Source of the DNA: Bradyrhizobium diazoefficiens | Lineage (GTDB): Bacteria; Pseudomonadota; Alphaproteobacteria; Rhizobiales; Xanthobacteraceae | DNA: 64,000 bases | Assembly: GCF_016616425.1 (NCBI RefSeq) | Contig: NZ_CP067101.1 | Location: forward strand, 248,001-312,000 | Reading direction: 5' to 3' | Shown here: positions 1-12,122 of the stretch, piece by piece | Numbering within the stretch: position 1 is the stretch's first letter | How the letters are laid out: each line of letters begins with the position of its first letter | The notes under the pieces: generated by a model | Told to the model about the DNA's origin: nothing | The model's input: only the letters and a program-made list of their open reading frames with translations | Databases searched by the model: none | Translations under genes and position numbers: made by a program

Positions 1-1401
1 TGCCAGCGGCGCGACCGCAGCTTTCTCGGTCCGGCACTTTTCCAGCTCCGCGACGAAGTCGGTCGACCATTGCTGGATGGTATGGCCGCGCAGCTTCTTC
101 ATCATCGCGTCCCAGCGCATCTTGCGCTCGGCGAGCGGCATTGCGGCCGCGATCGCGATCGCGCGCGACATGCCGTCGATGTCGTGCGGATTGACCAGCA
201 GCGCCGTATCGAGCTCGTTGGCTGCGCCGGCGAACTTCGACAGCACCAGCACGCCGGGATCGGCCGGGTTCTGCGCGGCGACATATTCCTTGGCGACGAG
301 ATTCATGCCGTCATGCAGCGGCGTCACCACGCCGATCTGCGCGGTGCGGTAGAGACCCGCAAGCACGGCCTGGCTGAACCCCTTGTTCAAATAGCGGATC
401 GGCGTCCAGTCGACCTCGCCGTGACGGCCGTTGACGTCAGTAACGAGGCGCGCGACCTCGCTCTGAAGGTTGCCATAGGCCTCGATGCCGCCCCGCGAGG
501 GGTTCGCGATCTGGAGCAGCGAGATGCTGCGCGCAAACTGCGGCTGATCCGTCCAGAGCCGGTCGAATGCGCTGATGCGGTTGACGAGACCCTTTGAATA
601 GTCGAGCCGGTCGACGCCGATCGCGAGCCGCTCGCCGTTGAGGCTGCGCCGCAGCCGCGACACGTCGGGATGCGATGCCGATTTCGCGGCATAAGCTGCG
701 AATTTCTCCGCATCGATTCCGATCGGAAATACCTCGCAGCGGGTGCGGCCATGCTGAGAGATCGCAACACCGTCCTCGACGGTGAGGCCGAGCTCGTTGC
801 CGACATAGCCGAGGAAGTTCTGGCAATCCTCGTTGGTCTGGAAGCCGAGCAGATCGTAGGCCAGCATCGCCGTGATCAGCTCGCGATGATTGGGCACGCC
901 CTGCATCACCGCAGCGACTGGCCACGGAGTATGCAGAAAGAAGCCGATCGGGTCGTCGACGCCGAGGCCGCGCAGTTCCGCACCGAGTGCGAGGAAGTGA
1001 TAATCCTGCACCCAGAACGCGGTTTTTGTTTTCCGAAAGCGCATCAAGGCGCGCGCCATGAAGGCGTTGACCTCGCGATAGCTGGCATAATCTTCGCGCG
1101 AGACGCGGATCAGATCGCTGCGCGAATGCAGTGCCGGCCACAGCGCCGAATTGGCAAAGCCTTCGTAGTAGCCGCCGTAATGCGCTGCCGGCAGGTCCAG
1201 CGTCGCAATCGCGCCCAAGCCCAGTGCCTCGATCTCGGCGAACGGTTCCTTCTGATGACCGTCGCGCACCCGGCCCGAAGATCCCACCCAGATCGCGCCC
1301 GAATGTTCCACCACCGGCAACAAGGCCGCCGCGAGGCCGCCCGTCATGGGCTCGTTCGGTTTACCGCGGGCGACGCGATTTGAAACGACGATCAAGTTCA
1401 C
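1..1401 (-). CDS. otsA: Trehalose-6-phosphate synthase OtsA (3' end cut by window edge)
   Basis: Glycosyltransferase family 20 enzyme that joins UDP-glucose and glucose-6-phosphate to give trehalose-6-phosphate in the cytoplasm. The reverse strand reads open from a GTG at 1401 to base 1 (467 codons; the family is about 460-490 residues, so only the tail is missing). Recognisable blocks are VVSNRV at the N-terminus, the GGLAAAL substrate loop, FFLHTPWP, VDRLDYSKGL and LHDGMNLVAKEYVA. The GTG start is chosen because AGGAGG lies 9 bases upstream (1411-1416). It follows otsB on the same strand after a 239-base gap that carries its own candidate stress promoter, so it may be transcribed both with and apart from otsB. 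Identity is certain; the C-terminus is unseen. Confidence 0.96.
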   Translation of the reverse strand, partial: MNLIVVSNRVARGKPNEPMTGGLAAALLPVVEHSGAIWVGSSGRVRDGHQKEPFAEIEALGLGAIATLDLPAAHYGGYYEGFANSALWPALHSRSDLIRVSREDYASYREVNAFMARALMRFRKTKTAFWVQDYHFLALGAELRGLGVDDPIGFFLHTPWPVAAVMQGVPNHRELITAMLAYDLLGFQTNEDCQNFLGYVGNELGLTVEDGVAISQHGRTRCEVFPIGIDAEKFAAYAAKSASHPDVSRLRRSLNGERLAIGVDRLDYSKGLVNRISAFDRLWTDQPQFARSISLLQIANPSRGGIEAYGNLQSEVARLVTDVNGRHGEVDWTPIRYLNKGFSQAVLAGLYRTAQIGVVTPLHDGMNLVAKEYVAAQNPADPGVLVLSKFAGAANELDTALLVNPHDIDGMSRAIAIAAAMPLAERKMRWDAMMKKLRGHTIQQWSTDFVAELEKCRTEKAAVAPLA

Positions 1402-1435
1402 AGGTCGTCCCCTCCTGTTTCATTCCACCCCGTTT

Positions 1436-1460
1436 AACTGCCGTTCATCAATATGGTTCC
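1436..1460 (-). promoter_or_regulatory. Candidate EcfG-type promoter of otsA
   Basis: On the reverse strand GGAAC (1456-1460) is followed after exactly 16 bases by AGTT (1436-1439). The EcfG consensus in alphaproteobacteria is GGAAC-N16/17-CGTT, so the -10 has one mismatch. A start of transcription near 1429 would leave a leader of about 28 bases before the GTG at 1401. Trehalose genes are known general-stress targets, which makes the match plausible; it is an inference from sequence only. Confidence 0.45.
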
Positions 1461-1468
1461 CGGCCATC

Positions 1469-1486
1469 GTTTCAACGAATTGAAAC
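1469..1486. repeat. Inverted repeat upstream of otsA
   Basis: GTTTCAA-CGAA-TTGAAAC is a perfect 7-base inverted repeat with a 4-base spacer, just upstream of the candidate otsA -35 element. It could be an operator or a small hairpin in an otsB-otsA transcript. No matching regulator is recognised. Confidence 0.4.
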
Positions 1487-1640
1487 CAAAATCAGGCACG
1501 CGCGTTGACATTGGTTTCGCCTCGGGAACCCAAGATTTCACTGCAAAGACAGCTTCTGCGGCCATGTTGCGCAGCACGCCGCGCCCCGCAACGGCGCCGT
1601 TCCGAGAGCATCATGTCCGCGACGTGGCGCTGCCTTTCTT

Positions 1641-2459
1641 TCACCTTGGATCAAGCAGGCGGGCAAGAAACGCACGCACGTCGTTCGGTGCGTCGAAATG
1701 GCCGTTCACGCCCATGGCCCGGCGGCCGACCGAGAAAGCAAGTCCGTTCATGTCGGGCATGATCGCGAATACGGTTTCATCGGTGACGTCATCGCCGATG
1801 AAGATCGGCCGCCGTCCCTGGAACGGCTCCCGCTTCATCAGTTCGCGCACGCCGGTCGCCTTGGTGAACCCGGAATGCTTGATCTCGCAAACGAACTTGC
1901 CGGGCAGCACCTCGATCGGCGCATTGGGCAGGTCGGCGCGGATCACCGAGACGGATTCGTAGATCGCCTTCTCCGCGTGCGGCGCGAGGCGGTAATGCAG
2001 AGCGAGCGAATAGCCCTTGTCCTCGAGCAGAATGCCCGGGCTGAGCTTGGCGATCGCGGCCAACCGCCGCTTCAGCTCCTTGTCCAGCGGCGGCGCGTGC
2101 ACGTCGTCGGCTTCACTGTCCACCGACAGCCGCATCTCGGCGCCGTGGCCGGCGACCGCGCGAAACACGTCGGGCGCGAAGATCAGGTCGATGTCGTTGA
2201 GCGAGCGGCCGCTGACCAGCGCCAGCGCGCCGGAGGTGCGCTCGGTCAACCGGTTCAGCGTGTCCGACAGGCCCGGCGGCACCCACACCTCACGCGGCGT
2301 CGGCATCAGGTCGAGCAGGGTACCGTCGATGTCGAGCAGGATTGCGGTCTCGTCGAGATGCGGCACCAGCGCATGCGGCACCGGTACCGAGTCGGGCACA
2401 TCGTCATCTATCATGCTGCGCTGCTGGTCCACTGCGATTTCTGCAAGTTCCGATTTCAT
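1641..2459 (-). CDS. otsB: Trehalose-6-phosphate phosphatase OtsB
   Basis: HAD-superfamily phosphatase of 272 residues that dephosphorylates trehalose-6-phosphate to trehalose. The DxDGT nucleophile motif is seen as LLDIDGTLLD and the acidic motif IV as FIGDDVTDE, with VLPGKFVCEIK between them as in the T6PP family. An in-frame start further upstream exists (2528), but it would lie inside the MFS gene. The ATG at 2459 has GGAG about 7 bases upstream and begins 4 bases after the MFS stop codon, which implies translational coupling in an MFS-otsB(-otsA) transcript. Confidence 0.95.
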   Translation of the reverse strand: MKSELAEIAVDQQRSMIDDDVPDSVPVPHALVPHLDETAILLDIDGTLLDLMPTPREVWVPPGLSDTLNRLTERTSGALALVSGRSLNDIDLIFAPDVFRAVAGHGAEMRLSVDSEADDVHAPPLDKELKRRLAAIAKLSPGILLEDKGYSLALHYRLAPHAEKAIYESVSVIRADLPNAPIEVLPGKFVCEIKHSGFTKATGVRELMKREPFQGRRPIFIGDDVTDETVFAIMPDMNGLAFSVGRRAMGVNGHFDAPNDVRAFLARLLDPR

Positions 2460-2463
2460 CAGT

Positions 2464-3954
2464 CTACTCCATAAAGGCGAGCGGTCGCGCGATTTGTTCG
2501 AGCGATTTGCGCTCCGCGGAGACGGCATAGCGCCACGCCACGATCGCAGCCGCGACCATCAGGACTGCCCCCAGCAGATAGCCGGCGAACACGCTGGTGC
2601 GCGATCCCGTGTCGATCAGCGCACCGAACAGCGCCGGCCCGATCACGCCGCCAATGCCGGTGCCGATCGCGTAGAACACCGCGATCGCCAGCGCGCGGAC
2701 TTCAAGCGGAAAGGTCTCGCTGACGGTGAGATAGGCCGCGCTCGCGGCCGGCGAGGCAAAGAAGAAGATCACCATCCAGGCGACGGTCTGCCCCTGCGCA
2801 GTGAGCACGCCGATCGAGAACAGATAGCCCGAGAGCGCGAGCAGCAAACCAGACGCGCCATAGGTGAACATGATCATGGTGCGGCGGCCGAGCGTATCGA
2901 ACAGGCGGCCGAGCAGCAGCGGGCCGAGGAAATTGCCGGCGGCGAAGGGGAGCAGGTACCAACCAACATGATCGGCGCGGATGCCGTAGAAGTCGGTCAG
3001 CACCAGCGCGAAGGTGAAGAAGATGGCATTGTAGAAGAACGCCTGGGCGCTCATCAGAACGAGGCCGACCAGCGCGCGCTGCCGATAGGCGGAGAACAGC
3101 GTGTGCACGACCTCGCGGATCGGCGTGTGATCGCGCATCTTGAGCCGGATCTTGATGAAGCGCCCGTCGCTGGTATCCTGGTCGTGTCCGATCACGGAGC
3201 GCTCGATCTCGTCGACGATCGCATGAGCCTGGTCGGGGCGGCCATGGATCATCAGCCAGCGCGGACTTTCCGGGATCCACATTCGCATCAACAGCACGAC
3301 GAGACCGATGCTCGCGCCGATGAGATAAGCGAGACGCCAGCCGAGATCGGGCGCGATCACCGCGGGATCGAGCAGCACGATGGCCGCGATCGCGCCCATC
3401 GCGGCGCCGATCCAGAAACTTCCATTGATGACGAGATCGGTCCAGCCGCGATAGCGCGCCGGCACCAGTTCCTGGATGGTCGAGTTGATCGCGGTGTATT
3501 CGCCGCCGATGCCGGCGCCGGTGAGAAAACGAAACAGCGCGTAGCTCGCGACATTCCATGACAGAGCCGTCGCGGCCGTTGCCGAGAGATAGAGCGCCAG
3601 CGTGATGAAAAACAGCTTCTTGCGGCCGATGCGGTCGGTGAGCCAGCCGAAGCCGAGCGCACCGAGCACGGCGCCGGCGAGATAGCCGGAATTGGCAATG
3701 CCGAGGTCGAGATTGGAGAAATGCAGCGACGGGCTCTGTTTCAGCGCACCGGAGAGTGCGCCGGCAAGCGTCACTTCGAGCCCGTCAAGGATCCAGGTGA
3801 TGCCGAGCGCGAGCACAACGCGGGTGTGAAAGCCGCTCCAGGGCAGCGCGTCGAGCCGCGCCGGAATACTGGTCTCGACGATCCGGTCGGTCGCGGCCGC
3901 AGAGACCACGGATGCGTCTGCATCGTTCAGCGCTGGGCTTTGCTGCAATTCCAT
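2464..3954 (-). CDS. MFS transporter, sugar-porter/metabolite-proton symporter type
   Basis: Inner-membrane major facilitator protein of 496 residues with about twelve hydrophobic helices. The DRIGRKK loop after helix 2 and WIPESPRWL after helix 6 are sugar-porter/MHS family signatures. The substrate is not deducible; sitting directly before otsB under a stress promoter hints at a compatible solute, sugar or organic acid. The ATG at 3954 (MELQQSP...) is chosen over an upstream in-frame ATG at 4125, because the extra N-terminus is Arg-rich, non-conserved in appearance and runs through the promoter. Its ribosome site is weak. Confidence 0.85.
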   Translation of the reverse strand: MELQQSPALNDADASVVSAAATDRIVETSIPARLDALPWSGFHTRVVLALGITWILDGLEVTLAGALSGALKQSPSLHFSNLDLGIANSGYLAGAVLGALGFGWLTDRIGRKKLFFITLALYLSATAATALSWNVASYALFRFLTGAGIGGEYTAINSTIQELVPARYRGWTDLVINGSFWIGAAMGAIAAIVLLDPAVIAPDLGWRLAYLIGASIGLVVLLMRMWIPESPRWLMIHGRPDQAHAIVDEIERSVIGHDQDTSDGRFIKIRLKMRDHTPIREVVHTLFSAYRQRALVGLVLMSAQAFFYNAIFFTFALVLTDFYGIRADHVGWYLLPFAAGNFLGPLLLGRLFDTLGRRTMIMFTYGASGLLLALSGYLFSIGVLTAQGQTVAWMVIFFFASPAASAAYLTVSETFPLEVRALAIAVFYAIGTGIGGVIGPALFGALIDTGSRTSVFAGYLLGAVLMVAAAIVAWRYAVSAERKSLEQIARPLAFME

Positions 3955-3989
3955 CGAGTTATTGCGTTCGATCAATGGAAACGTCCCCG

Positions 3990-4006
3990 GTTCACATGAT
4001 GTGAAC
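3990..4006. promoter_or_regulatory. 17-base perfect palindrome in the MFS leader
   Basis: GTTCACAT-G-ATGTGAAC is a perfect palindrome with 8-base arms, flanked by CCCC and GGGG that could extend the pairing around one bulged G. It lies between the predicted start of transcription (about 4046) and the MFS ATG at 3954, so it may be an operator for an unidentified repressor (GntR, LacI or TetR-like) or a leader hairpin. Confidence 0.5.
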
Positions 4007-4055
4007 GGGGCCGATCCGATCATCGGGATGCGGCATTCCGCCTGCCACCTGCGAC

Positions 4056-4080
4056 AACGTCTGCGGCGAGACCGGGTTCC
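4056..4080 (-). promoter_or_regulatory. EcfG (general stress sigma) promoter for MFS-otsB
   Basis: On the reverse strand GGAAC (4076-4080), 16 bases, then CGTT (4056-4059) is a full match to the EcfG consensus of the alphaproteobacterial PhyR-NepR-EcfG stress response. It points towards the MFS-otsB genes. Its -35 is back to back with the -35 of the rightward promoter, 4 bases apart. Confidence 0.75.
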
Positions 4081-4084
4081 CTTG

Positions 4085-4109
4085 GGAACGGCCGTTGCGA
4101 CCGCCCGTT
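4085..4109 (+). promoter_or_regulatory. EcfG (general stress sigma) promoter for the DUF3175 gene
   Basis: GGAAC (4085-4089), 16 bases, then CGTT (4106-4109) matches the EcfG consensus exactly. The ATG at 4137 lies about 20 bases past the expected start of transcription. Together with the leftward copy it forms a divergent stress promoter whose two -35 elements make the palindrome-like GTTCCCTTGGGAAC. Confidence 0.78.
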
Positions 4110-4136
4110 TTCGATGATGGCGCAAGGAGTTGACGC

Positions 4137-4508
4137 ATGGCTCATGTCAGAAAGACGACACAATCTCGCAAAACTGCGGCGCGCAGGAAGACGCGCGCAA
4201 AGCCCGGCGCCGCGCGGAAGAGTTCGAAGCGCGCTGCGCCGAGGCGCTGGTCGCAGCGCGTGACGAAGGAGAGCGACGCGCTCGATCTCAAGCGCGGTGT
4301 CTTCAAACTGCAGAACCCGAAGAAGATCGCGACGTCACTGAAGCGATCGGCCGAGCACAGCTCACGCCGCAAGGCCGGCGCCTATCGATCGGCGCTGTCG
4401 ATGCTGACCTTCTACATCAACCGTGCCGGCAAATCCTTGCCGAAAACGCAGCGCTCGCGCCTGGAGAAGGCGAAGATCGAACTGAAACGGGCGTTCGGGA
4501 AGGAGTGA
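4137..4508 (+). CDS. DUF3175 protein, small basic stress-associated protein
   Basis: Protein of 123 residues. The first 36 residues are a Lys/Arg/Ala-rich tail like that of histone-like DNA-binding proteins. Residues about 37-110 (RWSQRVTKESDALDLKRG..., then KKIATSLKRSAE and AYRSALSMLTFYINRAG) are the DUF3175 domain. AAGGAG sits 7 bases before the ATG and a consensus EcfG promoter lies just upstream, so it should be induced by general stress with the trehalose genes. Biochemical function is unknown; nucleic-acid binding is my inference from the basic tail. Confidence 0.88.
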   Translation: MAHVRKTTQSRKTAARRKTRAKPGAARKSSKRAAPRRWSQRVTKESDALDLKRGVFKLQNPKKIATSLKRSAEHSSRRKAGAYRSALSMLTFYINRAGKSLPKTQRSRLEKAKIELKRAFGKE

Positions 4509-4528
4509 AGCGCGGATAGCGCGCACGG

Positions 4529-6562
4529 TTAGGCCGCCCTGATATTCCCCATGAAGCGGTCGAGCTCGGCGCGGAGGCGGGTGCTTTCGGATGACAGCGT
4601 CTTGGCCGAATGCAGCACCTCCGCCGAAGCGGAGCCGGTCTCGGCCGCGCCGCGGTTGACCTCGCCGATGTCGGTGGCCGCGGTCTGGGTGCCCTGCGCG
4701 ACGGTCTGGACGCTGCGCGCGATCTCCTGGGTCGCCGCGCCCTGCTGCTCGACCGCGCTCGCGATCGACGTCGAGATCGACGAGATCTGGCCGATGGTCG
4801 CACCGATCTCCTTGATCGCCGCAACCGATTCGGCCGTGGCGCCCTGCATACCCGTGATGTGCGAGGAAATTTCGTCCGTCGCCTTCGCAGTCTGGCTCGC
4901 CAGCGACTTCACTTCGCTGGCGACCACCGCGAACCCGCGCCCGGCTTCGCCGGCGCGCGCCGCCTCGATGGTGGCGTTGAGCGCCAGCAGGTTGGTCTGC
5001 TCGGCAATCGCCGTGATCAGCTTGACCACTTCGCCGATCTGCTGGGCGGCGTGCGACAGCTTGCCGATGCGCCCGTCGGTCTCCCTGGCCTGGACCACGG
5101 CGGCTTCCGCGATCCGGCTGGAGTCGCGGACCTGGCGGCCGATCTCCTCGACCGAGGCCGAAAGCTCTTCGGTCGCGGTGGCGACCGACTGCATGTTGGA
5201 GGACGCCTGCTCGGAGACGCCGGCGACCTGGCTCGACAGGCTCTGCGTGGTCTCGGCGGTGCGGGTCAGCGTCGAGGCGGCCGTTTCCAGCTGCACGGCC
5301 GAGGCCGAGACGTTGGAGACGATGGCGCCGACCGCGCTTTCGAAATCGTCGGCAAAGCGGATCAGCTCGGCACGGCGGCTTGCGGCCTGCTCCCTGTTCT
5401 GGACTTCGCTGGCGGCGGCATCGCGTTCGGCCTTGGCGACCGCCTGGACCTTGAACTCCTCGACCGCGCCGGCCATCTCGCCGATCTCGTCCTTGCGGCC
5501 GAGACCCGGCAGCACCACGTCGAAATTGCCCGAGGCCAGCTCGCGCATCGCCTTGCACATCGCGATCATCGGACGCGAGATGCCGTTACCGAGCCACAAA
5601 GCCAGCACGGCACCGATGGCGAGACCGCCGAGCGCCATCATCAGCATCAGCCGCTCGGTCTCTCCGATGGTCGCGTTGGCGCTTGCCTCGATGCGCTGCT
5701 GGTCAGCCGTCAGATCCGAACGCAGGGCGGCCGAGAGCTTGAGAATGGTCGCCGCCGTCTTGGTCATCTCGCCGTTCGACTTGACGATGATCTTCACGTT
5801 GTCGGTCAGCTTTGCGAAGGAGGCGCGATACTGCTTCAGCAGATTGCCGATTTCGGTGACGCGGTCGGTGATCTTCTGATCGTTGGCATAGATCGAGACC
5901 AGCAGGGTCTCCAGGAACTTGATGCGGGCGATCACGCCATCGGCGGCCTTCGGCTCCGGCTTGGCCACGAAGGCGCTGACCGAGGTGGAGACCGCGAGAT
6001 ATTGCGAGGTGATGTCCTTGGCCGTACCCTGGACCGAGGCCAGCCCCGCCAGCGCGGCTGTATCGGCGAGATCGTCGAACTTGAAGCGGATCTTGTTGCC
6101 GACGCTGTTGAGCTCATCGGCCGCGATCTTGTTGTTCGCGCGCGTCAGGGTGATGATCTCTCCGAACACCTTCGTGAATCTTTGGAATTCGGCCTCGAGC
6201 TGGCCGACCTGCTCGCGGCGGGCGGCACCGGTCGCGGCGGCCAGCGACTTGGCGATCGCACTCTTCAGATTTCCTTCGGCAGCCTTGGCCGCCGTCTCGT
6301 CATCGGCTGCGCCGGTGAGGGTGTAGGCCCGCGCCAGTCCCTGATAGACGATCAGCTCGCGATCGACCGTCCGCGCCAGATCGGCTTCCGCGACACTGGC
6401 GCGATAGGACGCGACGGCATCCTGGATCCGCTCAAAGCCAAAATAGGCGAAAGCCATGCTGACGGCGAGGATGGCCAGTACCGCCACGAAGCCCAGGATG
6501 ATCTTTGCACGAAAACGCAGCGTTGGCAGCTTCGATCGGCTCGACTTCGGCTTTACCGACAT
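4529..6562 (-). CDS. Methyl-accepting chemotaxis protein (copy 1)
   Basis: Transmembrane chemoreceptor of 677 residues. One helix at about 20-42 ([18 protein letters not shown]), a mostly helical periplasmic sensor at about 45-300 (length fits an HBM or four-helix type sensor), a second helix at about 305-325, HAMP at about 325-380 and the MCP signalling domain to the end, with the hairpin tip [22 protein letters not shown] 6562 is chosen since sequence upstream belongs to another frame and GGGGGA precedes it. From HAMP onwards it is almost identical to the next gene. No C-terminal CheR-docking pentapeptide is seen (ends FMGNIRAA). The ligand is unknown. Confidence 0.93.
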   Translation of the reverse strand: MSVKPKSSRSKLPTLRFRAKIILGFVAVLAILAVSMAFAYFGFERIQDAVASYRASVAEADLARTVDRELIVYQGLARAYTLTGAADDETAAKAAEGNLKSAIAKSLAAATGAARREQVGQLEAEFQRFTKVFGEIITLTRANNKIAADELNSVGNKIRFKFDDLADTAALAGLASVQGTAKDITSQYLAVSTSVSAFVAKPEPKAADGVIARIKFLETLLVSIYANDQKITDRVTEIGNLLKQYRASFAKLTDNVKIIVKSNGEMTKTAATILKLSAALRSDLTADQQRIEASANATIGETERLMLMMALGGLAIGAVLALWLGNGISRPMIAMCKAMRELASGNFDVVLPGLGRKDEIGEMAGAVEEFKVQAVAKAERDAAASEVQNREQAASRRAELIRFADDFESAVGAIVSNVSASAVQLETAASTLTRTAETTQSLSSQVAGVSEQASSNMQSVATATEELSASVEEIGRQVRDSSRIAEAAVVQARETDGRIGKLSHAAQQIGEVVKLITAIAEQTNLLALNATIEAARAGEAGRGFAVVASEVKSLASQTAKATDEISSHITGMQGATAESVAAIKEIGATIGQISSISTSIASAVEQQGAATQEIARSVQTVAQGTQTAATDIGEVNRGAAETGSASAEVLHSAKTLSSESTRLRAELDRFMGNIRAA
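4531..5585. repeat. 1,055-bp near-identical direct repeat, copy A
   Basis: Covers the HAMP and signalling part of chemoreceptor copy 1. It aligns without gaps to 6797-7851 (offset 2,266 bases) with only scattered single-base differences, nearly all silent; similarity collapses abruptly beyond 5585. The arrangement suggests recent duplication or gene conversion. Confidence 0.9.
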
Positions 6563-6794
6563 TCCCCCATCCCATTCCATTCGCGCAAAACCAGGCGCGG
6601 CCCGAGAGCAGCCCGCTCCCTGACTCGTCCGCACGGTAATTGGCAAAGGATAAGCCGTGGTAAATTTGTGGCACCGCAACTGGCGGTTAGGTGATGCGGG
6701 GAGACCTCTTAGCTCGTCGCCCCTGATCTGCGCACTCAAGAGCGTGCCGATCCGGGGCGACAGCGAGATGTGAGGCGGTTGCCCGGCGCAAGGC

Positions 6795-8846
6795 TTAGGC
6801 CGCCCTGATATTGCCCATGAAGCGGTCGAGCTCGGCGCGGAGGCGGGTGCTTTCGGATGACAGCGTCTTGGCCGAATGCAGCACCTCCGCCGAAGCGGAG
6901 CCGGTCTCGGCCGCGCCGCGGTTGACCTCGCCGATGTCGGTGGCCGCGGTCTGGGTGCCCTGCGCGACGGTCTGGACGCTGCGCGCGATCTCCTGGGTCG
7001 CCGCACCCTGCTGCTCGACCGCGCTCGCGATCGAGGTCGAGATCGACGAGATCTGCCCGATGGTCGCACCGATCTCCTTGATCGCCGCGACCGATTCGGC
7101 CGTGGCGCCCTGCATGCCCGTGATGTGCGAGGAAATTTCGTCCGTCGCCTTTGCGGTCTGGCTCGCCAGCGACTTCACTTCGCTGGCGACCACCGCGAAC
7201 CCGCGCCCGGCTTCGCCGGCGCGCGCCGCCTCGATGGTGGCGTTGAGCGCCAGCAGGTTGGTCTGCTCGGCAATCGCCGTGATCAGCTTGACCACTTCGC
7301 CGATCTGCTGGGCGGCGTGCGACAGCTTGCCGATGCGCCCGTCGGTCTCCCTGGCCTGGACCACGGCGGCTTCCGCGATCCGGCTGGAGTCGCGGACCTG
7401 GCGGCCGATCTCCTCGACCGAGGCGGAAAGCTCTTCGGTCGCGGTGGCGACCGACTGCATGTTGGAGGACGCCTGCTCGGAGACGCCGGCGACCTGGCTC
7501 GACAGGCTCTGCGTGGTCTCGGCGGTGCGGGTCAGCGTCGAGGCGGCCGTTTCCAGCTGCACGGCCGAGGCCGAGACGTTGGAGACGATGGCGCCGACCG
7601 CGCTTTCGAAATCATCGGCAAAGCGGATCAGCTCGGCACGGCGGCTTGCGGCCTGCTCCCTGTTCTGGATTTCGCTGGCGGCGGCATCGCGCTCGGCTTT
7701 CGCCACCGCCTGGACCTTGAACTCCTCGACCGCGCCGGCCATCTCGCCGATCTCGTCCTTGCGGCCGAGACCCGGGAGCACCACGTCGAAATTGCCCGAG
7801 GCCAGCTCGCGCATCGCCTTGCACATCGCAATCATCGGACGCGAGATGCCGGTACCCAGCAGGAAGGCGAGAACCGCACCAAGCAGCGTACCGCCGATGG
7901 CGAGCATCAGAACCAGTTGCTCGGTCTGCCCGATGGTCACTTCCGATTCCGAGTCCAGCCGCTGCTGTTCGGCGACGAGGTCTGCCTTCATGGCAGTGGC
8001 GCCCTGAAGGATCGCACCGGCCGAACCGCTCATCTCGGTGACGAGTTCGTCGACCAACTTGGCCTTCGCGATCAGCTTGTCCAGCGCGCCGCGATAGGCG
8101 CCGAGAAACGCCTTGGCCTCCTTCAGGCCGGCGATGACCTTGTCGTCCATGGAGTAGACCGCGCCGAGCGAGTTGTCGACGAACTTCAGTCGCGCCATCG
8201 CACTTGCTCCGACGGCCTGGTCCGAGTTCAGGACAAAGTTGCTCGCTGCCGCACTCGCGGTCTGGAATTGGGCGTTGACCTGCTTGGTGCCGAATTCGAT
8301 CGCCTGGGCTTCGGATTCGGAGGCGTTGTTGCCGATGTCGTCGAGCTTGTATTTCAGGAGGTTGGCGTTGCGCTGAAGCTGATTCTGGACCAGAAGCGCG
8401 CTGTCGCGCTTGGCCTGCAGGATCTTGGCGAAAGTCGCCGAGAAGTTGGAAAATTCCTTGGCGAGCTTGTTGAGGCTCTCCAGCCGCGCCGGCTTCTTCG
8501 CACTCCTGATCGCCTGGTCGATGGCATTCTTCAGGCGGGCCTCGGCGTCCAGCGCCGCCTTGGCGTCGTCTTCCTTGCCGGTCACCACGAAGTAACGGGC
8601 GGCCGAACGATAGCCGAGCAGTTCGCGATCGATATTGCGGGCAAGATCGGCCTCGGAGACGCTGCTACGGTAGGATCCCACCCCGGACGACACCCGCTCG
8701 AAGCCGAAATAGGAGAAGGCCATGCTGCCGGCGGAGATCGCCAGCACGACGGCAAAGCCGAGGATGATTTTGGCGCGGAACCTGAGAGTGGGAAATATTA
8801 TGCGCTTTGACGGCGACGCGATACGCCCGGACATTCCGACCCCCAT
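6795..8846 (-). CDS. Methyl-accepting chemotaxis protein (copy 2)
   Basis: Chemoreceptor of 683 residues with the same plan as its downstream neighbour: a membrane helix near residues 23-45, a helical periplasmic sensor of about 260 residues, a second helix near 310-330, HAMP, then the signalling domain with the conserved [19 protein letters not shown] tip. The sensor resembles copy 1 only in outline (shared ERxxxxxxSYRxSVxEADLAR start), so the two receptors likely read different signals into the same kinase complex. A start at the internal ATG 8834 (MSGR) is possible and would match the start of copy 1. The gap to copy 1 is 232 bases, so each may have its own promoter. Confidence 0.93.
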   Translation of the reverse strand: MGVGMSGRIASPSKRIIFPTLRFRAKIILGFAVVLAISAGSMAFSYFGFERVSSGVGSYRSSVSEADLARNIDRELLGYRSAARYFVVTGKEDDAKAALDAEARLKNAIDQAIRSAKKPARLESLNKLAKEFSNFSATFAKILQAKRDSALLVQNQLQRNANLLKYKLDDIGNNASESEAQAIEFGTKQVNAQFQTASAAASNFVLNSDQAVGASAMARLKFVDNSLGAVYSMDDKVIAGLKEAKAFLGAYRGALDKLIAKAKLVDELVTEMSGSAGAILQGATAMKADLVAEQQRLDSESEVTIGQTEQLVLMLAIGGTLLGAVLAFLLGTGISRPMIAMCKAMRELASGNFDVVLPGLGRKDEIGEMAGAVEEFKVQAVAKAERDAAASEIQNREQAASRRAELIRFADDFESAVGAIVSNVSASAVQLETAASTLTRTAETTQSLSSQVAGVSEQASSNMQSVATATEELSASVEEIGRQVRDSSRIAEAAVVQARETDGRIGKLSHAAQQIGEVVKLITAIAEQTNLLALNATIEAARAGEAGRGFAVVASEVKSLASQTAKATDEISSHITGMQGATAESVAAIKEIGATIGQISSISTSIASAVEQQGAATQEIARSVQTVAQGTQTAATDIGEVNRGAAETGSASAEVLHSAKTLSSESTRLRAELDRFMGNIRAA
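6797..7851. repeat. 1,055-bp near-identical direct repeat, copy B
   Basis: Second copy of the HAMP and signalling segment described at 4531-5585. One visible amino-acid difference after HAMP is Val to Ile in E(V/I)QNREQ. Confidence 0.9.
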
Positions 8847-9193
8847 GATTCATTCCAAACAGCCGCGAGCGGAGGCGCCCCGCCTCCCCGACCCAGATGC
8901 GCAAAACTAAGGCAGAAACGATAAGGGGCGGTAAATTCGCCGGCTCGCGCGACACCTCATTTCTCGTCCAAAGGCCCGCCGAACGGATATTTCGCCGGCA
9001 TCCCGCGCCATACCGCCGACCCCTGAAATGGAGAATATGGAAGCGAACGCCGATCCGCAGGCGCAAGCCATGACGTCCCCGGCGCGGGATCAATGACTTT
9101 TCGATGACGCGGGCGACCAAAATCCTAGTTGCAAAGTTCCGGGTCGCTCTCTCTAATTAGAAGCAATCAAAATCATCCCGGGAGGACTACACC
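8847..9193. other. Intergenic region between divergent mcp and coxS
   Basis: Non-coding stretch of 347 bases that must hold the promoters of the leftward chemoreceptor and the rightward cox genes. GGGAGG just before the coxS GTG is the ribosome site. No convincing sigma-54, EcfG or FixK-type site was found in it. Confidence 0.6.
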
Positions 9194-9679
<486 letters not shown>

Positions 9680-9764
9680 AGCGGCGCGCCTCGATAGAAC
9701 AAATCACCGCTGCCGCTCTCGAAAGACAGCGCAGCCATAGAATTTCCGGTCGGGAGGACCACAC

Positions 9765-12107
<2,343 letters not shown>

Positions 12108-12122
12108 GAGGGAGGACCGAAG

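Noticed and set aside
6563..7069. N-terminal extension of chemoreceptor copy 1 up to 7069
   Set aside because: The extension runs through another frame of the neighbouring receptor gene; the true start has a membrane helix right after ATG 6562.
4610..8810. Two long forward frames of about 640-690 codons over the chemoreceptors
   Set aside because: They are mirror shadows of the mcp genes; the products are Arg/Asp/Leu repeats without any recognisable domain.
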